From: Prevotella sp.
GTDB taxonomy: Bacteria; Bacteroidota; Bacteroidia; Bacteroidales; Bacteroidaceae
Reading direction: 5' to 3'
DNA length: 64,000 nt
NCBI GenBank assembly: GCA_024688365.1
Contig: JAILEG010000043.1
Coordinates: 60,694 to 124,693, forward strand
Shown here: positions 55,219 through 63,289 of the stretch, in pieces
Layout: each line of letters starts with the position of its first letter
How positions within the stretch are numbered: the stretch's first letter is position 1
The notes under the pieces: generated by a model
What the model was told of the DNA's origin: nothing
Databases searched by the model: none
The model's input: only the letters and a program-made list of their open reading frames with translations
Program-made: the position numbers and the translations under genes

Positions 55219-58200
55219 TTAGAAATTAATGTCCAGGCCGAATTGGAGAGAACGGTTCATCGGGTACTTCAGGCCATCATTGGTTCCAAGCTCCGGATCC
55301 CACAGCTTGAAGTTGGAGAAGCAGAAGAGGTTGTTGCCGCTGACGTAGACGCGCAGACTCTTCACGTAGAGACTTCTGAGCCACGTGGTGTTGAGCGTAT
55401 AGCCCACCTCGATGGTCTTGCAGCGGAGGAAGCTCATGTCCTTCTTCCACCAGGTTGAGGCCCGGTAGTTGTTGAGGTTCGGACCGTAGGTGAACCGGGG
55501 CCAGAAAGCATGGGGATCCTGATTGTCAGCCGTCCAGCGGTCGTCAAGGTTGTCACAGTAGGCATTGCCCTGCACCGTAGTACCACTTCCCGGAATGAAG
55601 AAGGCCGAACCGCCAATGATGCGGTGCGTGTCGCCTACACCCTGGAAGAAGAAATTGACATCAAGGTTCTTATAGGCAATGACACCGCCGAAGCCATAAA
55701 CGACACGTGGATCTACCGTGCCACCGATGAAACCGGCATCCTCCTCCGTTATGGATCCGTCACCATTCATATCGACATACTTCACGTCACCAGGCTGCAG
55801 GTTGTTGCCACCGACACCACCCTGCGAAGGGATACCGAACTTCAGCGTGCCGTCAGCATTGAAATCGTCTGCCGTGAAGAGACGCTCCGCCGTGAGACCT
55901 ATCAGCTCATTGAGCGAGCGGCCTGTCTGGGCACGGTATGTCCCCTTCTTCACCTCCGGCTCATCATACTCGTCAACACGGTTCTTGGCATAGGTGAAGT
56001 TGGCATAGGCTGAGGTGAACCAGTCCTTGTTCCACTGCTTGTGGAAGTTGAGGCTCATCTCCACACCACCATTGGTCACCTTGCCGAAGTTGGCCCAAGG
56101 AGCATTGATGAAACCACTCTGCGTAGGGATGATGGAACGCTTCATGAAGATGTTGGAGCGGTTCTCACGGAAAACATCAAGATTGAAGTCGAGCATGTTC
56201 CATAGACCCAGCTCCAGACCGACGTTATACTTCTTCACCGTCTCCCATGTCAGGTTGCTCACGCCGATGTCGCCCTCAGTGATACCGCTGTAGCCCCGCT
56301 GCCCGGTCGTTCCCCAGGTATAGCCCTGTGCATTGGTGATCATCGTGGTCATATAGGCGAAGCGGCGGCCACCGATGTTGTCATCACCAGCCTTTCCCAT
56401 GCTGGCACGGAACTTAATCTTATTGAATGTCTTGTGATACTTCTGCATCCACGGCTCCTCGCTCATCAGCCAGCCGACCGCCACTGAAGGGAAGAAACCA
56501 AAACGCTTGCCCTTGGCAAAATTCTCTGAGCCGTTATAGCCGAAGTTGAACTCGCCAACATAACGGTTGTCATAAGTATATGACAGGCGGCCTGCCACAC
56601 CCTGCTTACGGTAGTCCTGGATGTCGCCATCATCATAAGCCTGCTGGTTGTAGAGGAAGAGGGCATCAAGGTCATGCTTGCCGAAACGGCGCTTATAGAG
56701 AATGTCAGCCTCAAAGTAGACACGGGTGTTTCCATACTCGCTCTCCTTATAGCTGCCCATTGACTCATCACCGACCGTACCCTGGATGTACTGGAGATTG
56801 CCCTCCACGTCACGTCCCGTAGCCGGATAGACTGTACCTGGATTGGCTGTACGGCCACGCTGGCTGCGGTTCCAGCGGTCAAAGCTGAAGAGGCCTTTCA
56901 CCTTCAGTCCCGGAGTGACCATCTTGAGGTCCTGTTCAACGGAGAAGAGGGTCTGTATCTTGGATGAGGTCATGAAGTCATAGCCCTGCTGGGTGACCAT
57001 AGCCCAAGGATTCTCACCCTGTGCCTGCTTCGGGATGGCACCGTCGCTGTAGCGTGCCGGGAAAACGAACGGGAGCGTCTGGAAGGCACGGTAGAAAGCA
57101 TCGTCAGTGTTGCAGCGCTGCTTCTTGAAACGGTTGAGGTAGCCACCGATGTTCACCCGGAGCAGGGTGGTCTTGGTCACGTCCATATCAATATTGGTGC
57201 GCAGGTTGAACTGCTGGTTGTTCGTAGCATTGTCAACAGCCAGTGCCTTGTCCTGTTCCAGGATACCTGTCTCACGGAAGTAAGAGGCCACGATGGAGTA
57301 GCGCAGATAGTCGGAGCCGCCGCTGATATCCAGGTTGGCTCGTGAGGCATAGGCATAGTCCTTTGTGATGGCATCAATCCAGTTCACATTCGGATACAGG
57401 TCGGGGTCATACCCGCTGCGGGAACGGTCAATCTGCTGCTGCGTGAAAGGAATGACCGCACCGTCCTGACGGGCAAGGTCATTGAGAAGTCCCATATAGT
57501 CGGGTGCGTCAAGGAACTTAGGCATCTGCGTAGGCTCATTGACTGACTGCTCCACATGGAACTTGATGGAGGGCGCACCGAGCTTTCCATGTTTTGTCGT
57601 GATGACTATCACGCCGTTGGCACCTCTGACACCATACATGGCACTGGCTGACGCATCCTTCAGAATGGAGAAAGACTCAATCTCAGCCACGTCCACATTG
57701 TTGAGGTCGCGCTCCACACCATCAATCAGCACCAGTGGCGAACGGTTGCCCGAGAAGGTGCTGATACCACGGATCCAGAAGTTGGAATCGTCATAGCCTG
57801 GCTCACCCGAACGCTGGATACCAATGATACCTGACAGTTTGCCCGCAAGGTTGTTCGACAGCGTACGGGTATTACCGAATTTAAGCTCCGTTGGTTCTAT
57901 TGTCTGAATGGCACCGACGATAGAGGCTTTCTTCTGGCTGCTGAAACCAGTCACAACCACCTCATCAATGTCATTGGCTTCCTCCTCCATCACCACGTTC
58001 AGAGATTTGGCACCGGAGACAGGCACGTTCAGCTTCTTGTAGCCCACATAGGAGAACTCAAGCGTACTGCGCCCTTCAGGCACATCAATGGAAAACATAC
58101 CGTCAATGTCGCTGATGGCACGCACCGGTCCGTCAGAGCCCAGTACAGTAACCGTCACACCTATCAGCGGTTCCTTGGTGGCATCAGTGACCTGGCCTGT

Positions 58201-58362
58201 CACCTTGAAAGTCTTTGACTGCTGGCCAACCGACACGGATGACGGGGCCGCCAGGACTGGTGACACCACACCACCGGAGAGCAGGCATGCCAGCAGACAG
58301 GCTGTGCTGAGCGTGTGCCGGCTGAACACACTGGGGCAAATGGTAAATTGTCTTTTTCTCAT
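55219..58362 (-). CDS. SusC/RagA-family importer of the ten-gene glycan locus
   Basis: A 1,047-residue TonB-dependent outer membrane transporter. A long signal region ends VLA-APSSV. The carboxypeptidase-D-like domain reads VTGQVTDATKEPLIGVTVTV..SDIDGMFSIDVPEG (broken for length). The TonB box is DIDEVVVTGFSSQKK. The plug shows IRGISTFSGNRSPLVLIDGV and SILKDASASAMYGVRGANGV. The barrel ends with LQFGLDINF. It leads the operon and its substrate is set by the enzymes behind it. Confidence 0.95.
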   Translation of the reverse strand: MRKRQFTICPSVFSRHTLSTACLLACLLSGGVVSPVLAAPSSVSVGQQSKTFKVTGQVTDATKEPLIGVTVTVLGSDGPVRAISDIDGMFSIDVPEGRSTLEFSYVGYKKLNVPVSGAKSLNVVMEEEANDIDEVVVTGFSSQKKASIVGAIQTIEPTELKFGNTRTLSNNLAGKLSGIIGIQRSGEPGYDDSNFWIRGISTFSGNRSPLVLIDGVERDLNNVDVAEIESFSILKDASASAMYGVRGANGVIVITTKHGKLGAPSIKFHVEQSVNEPTQMPKFLDAPDYMGLLNDLARQDGAVIPFTQQQIDRSRSGYDPDLYPNVNWIDAITKDYAYASRANLDISGGSDYLRYSIVASYFRETGILEQDKALAVDNATNNQQFNLRTNIDMDVTKTTLLRVNIGGYLNRFKKQRCNTDDAFYRAFQTLPFVFPARYSDGAIPKQAQGENPWAMVTQQGYDFMTSSKIQTLFSVEQDLKMVTPGLKVKGLFSFDRWNRSQRGRTANPGTVYPATGRDVEGNLQYIQGTVGDESMGSYKESEYGNTRVYFEADILYKRRFGKHDLDALFLYNQQAYDDGDIQDYRKQGVAGRLSYTYDNRYVGEFNFGYNGSENFAKGKRFGFFPSVAVGWLMSEEPWMQKYHKTFNKIKFRASMGKAGDDNIGGRRFAYMTTMITNAQGYTWGTTGQRGYSGITEGDIGVSNLTWETVKKYNVGLELGLWNMLDFNLDVFRENRSNIFMKRSIIPTQSGFINAPWANFGKVTNGGVEMSLNFHKQWNKDWFTSAYANFTYAKNRVDEYDEPEVKKGTYRAQTGRSLNELIGLTAERLFTADDFNADGTLKFGIPSQGGVGGNNLQPGDVKYVDMNGDGSITEEDAGFIGGTVDPRVVYGFGGVIAYKNLDVNFFFQGVGDTHRIIGGSAFFIPGSGTTVQGNAYCDNLDDRWTADNQDPHAFWPRFTYGPNLNNYRASTWWKKDMSFLRCKTIEVGYTLNTTWLRSLYVKSLRVYVSGNNLFCFSNFKLWDPELGTNDGLKYPMNRSLQFGLDINF

Positions 58363-58439
58363 ATCTTAAATTTAATGTGTTTATCGCTCTATGTGATTCT
58401 GGTAAGTATTGTTCAAGCGTCCATTTAGATTTTCGATTG

Positions 58440-58447
58440 CAAAGATA
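58440..58447 (-). promoter_or_regulatory. -7 box of the ten-gene glycan locus
   Basis: The minus strand reads TATCTTTG, leaving a leader of about 70 nt to susC at 58362. No TTTG lies at the -33 distance, which fits activator-dependent expression. The 58448-58740 gap is A/T-rich with no supported gene. Confidence 0.55.
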
Positions 58448-58739
58448 TAGGAAAAATCAACAGTCAGCCTGATTCCATGCCCTTGTATTATCATTCTGCT
58501 GGTTTTATTTTTATTACTCTCTGATAATCAGCATCTTAAAACCTACAAGATATATAATTGTATAATAGGATATGGCGGACTGAGCAAAATAAAAAAGTCC
58601 CATTTCATCGACAATGCACAACATACTTCACTACAGCCCCTACCGGTCCGCAGAGTCCGATGGCCTTCAGCGGACTTGGCAGCGACTATCCGCACCTGTA
58701 CTGATGATGAAGCACTGAAGTAATCGGTGCCCAATTACG

Positions 58740-58815
58740 GCTGTACTCCAGCCAAAGTAATGCGGTACTTTAGCTGCAATACAACGGTACTTCCCGCAAA
58801 GTACCGAACGGCAGC
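58740..58815. repeat. Dispersed AAGTACT/AGTACTT repeat cluster, third copy
   Basis: GTACTTTAGCTGCAATA at 58765-58781 is the complement of TATTGCAGCTAAAGTAC, the core shared with 21492 and 37463. GGTACTTCCCGCAAAGTACC (about 58786-58805) forms a small hairpin beside it. Confidence 0.7.
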
Positions 58816-58864
58816 ACACGCATAAGATCTCCCAAGAGCGCACCCTGCCGACAAGAGACAAAGA

Positions 58865-58912
58865 AAGAGGGTACACAAGACTCCTGTCAGAAGTCTCATG
58901 TACCCTCTTCGT
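58865..58912 (-). terminator. Terminator after the superoxide reductase gene
   Basis: On the minus strand AAGAGGGTACA pairs with TGTACCCTCTT around an inner GACTTCTGACAGGAGTC stem. TTCTTTG follows. Confidence 0.85.
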
Positions 58913-58939
58913 TTATTTATTAGATTGGATTTCCCGTGC

Positions 58940-59308
58940 TTACTTTGAGCGCCACAGACCGTGGAGGTTGCAGTACTCACGTGCATAGACCTCCTCAGCA
59001 TCGGTCTTGAACTCGGCAACAGGGCGGTCAGTCGGGGCAAGATACTTGCGGAGAACCTCATTGTTGCTGGTGATAAGCTCTATCCACTGGATGGAGTGTG
59101 CCTCAGTCATCGGATGCTCAACCTCACCTACGGTGACACGATAGCCGCCATCAATCTTCTCAACAACAGGCACATGCTTCTCGGTTGCGGCATCTGTGGT
59201 GTTCTCGGTCAGAAGCTTCATGCCTCCTACTCCACTCTCGCTGCCATTCAGCACCTCAACGATGTTGCCACACTCTTCACACTTGTATAATTCATTTCTT
59301 TTAGCCAT
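58940..59308 (-). CDS. Desulfoferrodoxin/superoxide reductase with an incomplete rubredoxin-like site
   Basis: A 122-residue protein that reduces superoxide to peroxide at a non-heme Fe(His4Cys) centre. Centre II is intact: Glu43-Lys44-His45, His65, His71, Cys113 and His116 ([26 protein letters not shown]). The N-terminal desulforedoxin domain keeps only Cys10 and Cys13 ([15 protein letters not shown]). The usual adjacent Cys-Cys pair before MKLL is replaced by a shorter SGVGG stretch, so centre I is probably absent. It lies between two glycan loci with its own promoter and terminator. Confidence 0.92.
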   Translation of the reverse strand: MAKRNELYKCEECGNIVEVLNGSESGVGGMKLLTENTTDAATEKHVPVVEKIDGGYRVTVGEVEHPMTEAHSIQWIELITSNNEVLRKYLAPTDRPVAEFKTDAEEVYAREYCNLHGLWRSK

Positions 59309-59334
59309 AATAATTATTTCTTAATGTTACACTG

Positions 59335-59366
59335 CAAAGATATAAGTAATTTCCGAAAGAAACAAG
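59335..59366 (-). promoter_or_regulatory. Promoter of the superoxide reductase gene
   Basis: The minus strand reads CTTG (59363-59366), 20 nt, TATCTTTG (59335-59342). The leader is about 20 nt. Confidence 0.65.
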
Positions 59367-59510
59367 CCTTTGGGTTGTAATTATTACAAGATTCACATAC
59401 TTTAAGCATTCCCCGTCCAAATCAGGCCCATGAGTTCCTGGCCCCCAAGTGGATCAGACGCACCTTCATCCACGTAGGGAGCTGTGTATCATTCTCCATC
59501 CCCTAACTGC

Positions 59511-60755
59511 CTAACGCATCCTTTTATTCCCCTCTGAAATATAGACTCCCTTGTCAGGGACATGGCTGAGCTGCTGCCCGCAGAGGGAATAAATCCTGCC
59601 TGCATGCCCCGAAGGCTTTACCGGCTGACGGCTGATGCCATTCACAGTTCCCACAGCAAACTCCTTCAGGCGGTAAAGTCCGGGCAGTGCCTTGCCCGTA
59701 TTGTTGTCCCAAAGGCCACGGTTGAGCCATCCGCTGATGACACTGTTGGCATGTCCGTTCTCCTCGGGGAACCAATAATAAAGTCCGTTGACATTATCAT
59801 GCCGCCGCAACTCGGCACAAAGGGCGGAGATGAAGGCTGCCTGCCCTTCCGCCGAGGCTGGCCATACTGTCCGGTGATCAATGATGCCGACACCAGAGGG
59901 ATAGAACTGATAGTTGTAGGCCGTCTCAACGATCTGCACCTTCTTGTCAGGAAAGGCGGCTGCAAGCATCGTCAAGGTGGCGGAGAGGGTTGTGAGATCC
60001 TTGTGCCAGAAGGGATAATAGCTCAGCCCGATGATGTCATAGTCAACCCCATTGTCAGCCAGTCGCTGGCAGAACCGCCGTGTCGTCTCCGTCTCGCCTG
60101 CCCGCTCAGTGTGGATGATGATTCTGGCATTGGGGCATATCTCACGGCATGCCTTGCCTGCCTGCTTGAGATAACTGGAGAATACTGACCAGCCAGCATC
60201 GTTCCAGGCATCCACTTTCCCTTCCTCCCACAGCATACCGTATGAGATCTCGTTGCCCGTCTGGATGAAGTCGGGCGCAGCGCCATTGGCAACGAGGTGC
60301 TGAAGACAGGCCTTGGTATAGGTGTAAAGCCTGTCCTTCATCTCCGGGGCGGAGAGTCTCTGCCATGCGGCAGGCTTGTTCTGCTGTCCGGGGTCGGCCC
60401 AAGAGTCAGAATAATGGAAGTCGAGCAGGAATTTCAGCCCCGATGCCTTGATACGCTTTCCAAGCTGGGTGACATAATCGAGGTCCTGCAGCACTCCTGC
60501 CCGCCTGTCGGCCTCAGATGCCTGGGCAGGGTCAACGAAGAGACGGACACGCATGGCGTTCCATCCCACCCGCTCTGAGGTCATATAGGCAAGCACGTCA
60601 TTTATCCGGTTTCCGCTCTCATCCATATACCATACACCTTCCTGCTCGTATGCAGGAAGCATGGAGATGTCAGCCCCTACATATCTCTGGGCTGACACAA
60701 AAGGGCTGACCACGCTGAAGAGGACAGCCAGTAAAGTCCTTATCGTATTCATCAT
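59511..60755 (-). CDS. GH53 arabinogalactan endo-beta-1,4-galactanase
   Basis: A 414-residue exported clan GH-A enzyme that cuts beta-1,4-galactan, the backbone of type I arabinogalactan. YVGADISMLP begins the barrel. The acid/base is Glu169 in IQTGNEISYGMLW and the nucleophile is Glu277 in QIVETAYN. FHYSDSWADPGQQNKPAAW is a GH53 hallmark. The last ~30 residues (YSLCGQQL..KGVYI) are a divergent copy of the tail shared with other enzymes here. It is transcribed alone. Confidence 0.94.
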   Translation of the reverse strand: MMNTIRTLLAVLFSVVSPFVSAQRYVGADISMLPAYEQEGVWYMDESGNRINDVLAYMTSERVGWNAMRVRLFVDPAQASEADRRAGVLQDLDYVTQLGKRIKASGLKFLLDFHYSDSWADPGQQNKPAAWQRLSAPEMKDRLYTYTKACLQHLVANGAAPDFIQTGNEISYGMLWEEGKVDAWNDAGWSVFSSYLKQAGKACREICPNARIIIHTERAGETETTRRFCQRLADNGVDYDIIGLSYYPFWHKDLTTLSATLTMLAAAFPDKKVQIVETAYNYQFYPSGVGIIDHRTVWPASAEGQAAFISALCAELRRHDNVNGLYYWFPEENGHANSVISGWLNRGLWDNNTGKALPGLYRLKEFAVGTVNGISRQPVKPSGHAGRIYSLCGQQLSHVPDKGVYISEGNKRMR

Positions 60756-60773
60756 CTTTTAGGTTTAGGAGAG

Positions 60774-60804
60774 CGAAGTTACGGAATTATTGTCTATCTG
60801 CAAA
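60774..60804 (-). promoter_or_regulatory. Promoter of the GH53 gene
   Basis: The minus strand reads TTTG (60801-60804), 19 nt, TAACTTCG (60774-60781), a -7 box with one mismatch. The transcript start is about 10-15 nt before the start codon. Confidence 0.6.
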
Positions 60805-60915
60805 TCAAAATACGAACAATTTGCAGACGAGGAAGTAAAAAAGTGTTGAAGGCAGCATGGATAAACGTGACGACAGCCAAACTCTCTTCACAAGTAAGAC
60901 TCATAAGACACACAT

Positions 60916-60952
60916 AAAAGGGGCAGACACGCAAAACGTGTCCGCCCCTGCT
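60916..60952 (-). terminator. Terminator after the alpha-amylase gene
   Basis: On the minus strand GGGGCGGACACG pairs with CGTGTCTGCCCC with one mismatch around a five-base loop. TTTTATG follows. Confidence 0.88.
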
Positions 60953-61013
60953 TAGTCGTTAAATTTTACTTGAGTTGTTATGGTATTGGCATCTCACGAT
61001 GCTTTGAGCGTAT

Positions 61014-63038
61014 TTACTTGATGATGATTTTCCGGCCCTGGTGGATGTAGATGCCACGCTGGGTAGGCTTCTCAGTCAGACGTTGGCCAGAGAGCGTGTA
61101 GTAATGGTTGTCACGGAGAGCTGGCTCGGAAGCCTCTGCCTGGATGTTCTCTATACCTGTGGTGACAGCATTGAGCTTGTAATTAGCACCATCTTTCTGA
61201 CTGCTGATGGTGACGAAAGTGGTTTCTGTCACCTTGTTGAGATTGACCGTCTGCGGTGTTCCCGTACCAACACTGAACACGAAGCTGACATTATCAGATG
61301 AGTTCTCAATGGTGAAGGTCTTGACAAACCACTTCTTGCCTTTCACCGTCTCCACGGTAGTGACCGCATCACCAGGCCAGCTGCCTTTTGCCGTTGCATG
61401 ATTGCCACCCCAGAACCAGAAGTTGATGCTTGGATGAGCCGCTGCTGTGGAAGCGGAAGCCCATGCTGAGCCTGCCTCATCGGCATTCACATATATCTTG
61501 ATGTCGTATTTCTGGAAATCAACGATATTGTAGGTGCGGCTGGCAATGCCCTTCACAACACCATCCACCAGCAAGCCTACCTTCAGCACAGTAGCACCAC
61601 CTGCTGCAAGATTCACTTTTGCGCCACTTGACACAACCGTACCATTAGTAGCTGTAGGCGTACTGCCATCAGTGGTATAGACGAGTTTCGCATTGCTGTT
61701 GCCGGAGATGGCTGTCAGCGTGACGGTCTGCGCACCATCATACGTACCGCCAGGAAGATCGACCCAGGCTGTATTCAGACTGTTGGACACATAGTAAGCA
61801 TAGTGATAGCCGCTGATGACCTTCGTATAGGTTGAGCTGCTCGGAACATAGTTGGCCGTATTGCCCATGCAAGCCATAAGGTCGCCTTTTGTGCCTGACA
61901 CACGTACGGCAGCATTAGCTGTACCCGTACGGAACCAGGTGTAATTGCTCATATTGGTCACACCTACCATCTTGCGAACGAGAATCATATTCCTTATTTC
62001 CTTTTCATAAGCCTTGTAATGGGGAAGGAACACACAGGGAGTTCCTGGCATGGCGAGCAAATAAGCATTGGCTGCAAGCGTATCCTTACGAATGGGGTCA
62101 GGAGTGTAATTATTGGTGGTACCACGATCCTGCATATCATGGTTCTCAACAAATGTGACTGCATACTGACGGTAGGCCGGATCATGATTGAGATTGTTGT
62201 CAGACTTCAGCAGACCCCAGTTATTGTTATTGATTGCATCCCGCACATTGTAACGGAACTGGAAGTCAAAAGCAGCACTGGTCTTCTCGGTATAATTAAT
62301 CCAGTTCATTATGTCACCATTGCTTGACCAGTTCTCACCTACAGAGAAGGACACATTGGCCGCCTTGTTGTAATCGGCAATATGTGAGGCATAGAATCCC
62401 TTTACCATGTCATAGCGGAAGCCCGTGTAGCCTAAATCCTCCAGCAGGAATTTCTCGTATGCCTTGATTATCTTCTGCACGTTGGGGCTGTTATGGTCAA
62501 GATCACGCATACCGTCCCAGCCCTCACCTTCATCAGCATTAGGACTGAGCTGTACACCCAGACGGGCAGCTTCGGTTGCGGCCTTTCCGCCATCATCATT
62601 GCGGACTACATCTGAAGCCTGGTGCTGATAGGTCACACCCTTATAGGTCTCGGCAGGGAATCCGAACCAGCCATTATTCGTCCCGTGGTGATTGATGACC
62701 ACATCGGCAATTGTCCCGATACCTTTCGCCTTGAAGGTCTGTATCATGCTTCTCAACTCAGACTCGGTGCCGAATGAGGAATTCTGATTGAAATAATAGA
62801 GAGGGTCATAGCCCATTGACGTGGCATTGGACGCGCGGGCACTCTGAGGTACCCAGACAAGGTCAAAACAGCCGGCAAAGTCATCAGCTTTCTTCTCTAA
62901 CACAGTCCACTGTGAATCCTCAAAGGAGTCCCAGGAAAATCCCTGCAACATGACACCACCGTAATTGGCTGGCCATCCCTGCGCCATTGCAGCCAGGGAA
63001 AGTCCGAGAGCAAATGCACTTGATAATAATCGCTTCAT
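61014..63038 (-). CDS. Secreted GH13 alpha-amylase with accessory domains and C-terminal tail
   Basis: A 674-residue exported enzyme that hydrolyses alpha-1,4-glucan. The four GH13 regions are present: DVVINHH (112-118), GFRYDMVKG with nucleophile Asp210, SVGENW with acid/base Glu235, and FVENHD with Asp301. A chitobiase-type beta domain follows (about residues 425-505, VTLTAISGNSNAKLVYTTDG). A CBM26-like starch-binding domain comes next (about 515-630, IKIYVNADEAGSAW..INFWFWGGN). The end has a T-T-G-I linker and YYTLSGQRL..RGIYI tail. It follows a SusE/F-like gene, as susG does. A LacI-type palindrome lies upstream. Confidence 0.94.
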   Translation of the reverse strand: MKRLLSSAFALGLSLAAMAQGWPANYGGVMLQGFSWDSFEDSQWTVLEKKADDFAGCFDLVWVPQSARASNATSMGYDPLYYFNQNSSFGTESELRSMIQTFKAKGIGTIADVVINHHGTNNGWFGFPAETYKGVTYQHQASDVVRNDDGGKAATEAARLGVQLSPNADEGEGWDGMRDLDHNSPNVQKIIKAYEKFLLEDLGYTGFRYDMVKGFYASHIADYNKAANVSFSVGENWSSNGDIMNWINYTEKTSAAFDFQFRYNVRDAINNNNWGLLKSDNNLNHDPAYRQYAVTFVENHDMQDRGTTNNYTPDPIRKDTLAANAYLLAMPGTPCVFLPHYKAYEKEIRNMILVRKMVGVTNMSNYTWFRTGTANAAVRVSGTKGDLMACMGNTANYVPSSSTYTKVISGYHYAYYVSNSLNTAWVDLPGGTYDGAQTVTLTAISGNSNAKLVYTTDGSTPTATNGTVVSSGAKVNLAAGGATVLKVGLLVDGVVKGIASRTYNIVDFQKYDIKIYVNADEAGSAWASASTAAAHPSINFWFWGGNHATAKGSWPGDAVTTVETVKGKKWFVKTFTIENSSDNVSFVFSVGTGTPQTVNLNKVTETTFVTISSQKDGANYKLNAVTTGIENIQAEASEPALRDNHYYTLSGQRLTEKPTQRGIYIHQGRKIIIK

Positions 63039-63072
63039 ATAGATTCCTTTTTTAGTTCTTTCTTATTGGTTG

Positions 63073-63080
63073 CAAAGATA
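63073..63080 (-). promoter_or_regulatory. -7 box of the alpha-amylase gene
   Basis: The minus strand reads TATCTTTG, 35 nt before the start codon. No TTTG is found 19-20 nt further upstream, which would fit an activated promoter. Confidence 0.55.
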
Positions 63081-63134
63081 CTAAATTATTATCCCCCTCA
63101 TTATTTATTGACCTATATCAATGCAAAAAACTCT

Positions 63135-63150
63135 ATGCAAACGTTTGCAT
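63135..63150. promoter_or_regulatory. LacI/MalR-type palindromic operator candidate
   Basis: ATGCAAACGTTTGCAT is a perfect 16-bp palindrome with the GCAAACGTTTGC core of LacI-family maltose regulators. It lies 55-77 nt upstream of the amylase -7 box, a position more typical of activation than blockage. Confidence 0.6.
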
Positions 63151-63235
63151 GGAATCAGGCCGGCTATTACGCTATTATAATCATGCTCCATACCTATAGA
63201 ACATGATACGTACAACTTGCAACTGTCAGAAACAA

Positions 63236-63265
63236 GAAAGGAGAACACCTTCCGATGTTCTCCTT
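63236..63265 (-). terminator. Terminator after the SusE/F-like gene
   Basis: On the minus strand AAGGAGAACA (complement of 63256-63265) pairs with TGTTCTCCTT (complement of 63238-63247) around an eight-base loop. TCTTGTTTC follows. Confidence 0.8.
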
Positions 63266-63289
63266 GTACTTGTCAGTAGATGAAGGAAA

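Noticed and set aside
59511..60755. GH53 as part of the ten-gene glycan operon
   Set aside because: It has its own promoter and is separated from susC by the superoxide reductase gene with its own promoter and terminator; a functional link remains possible but not supported by transcription layout.
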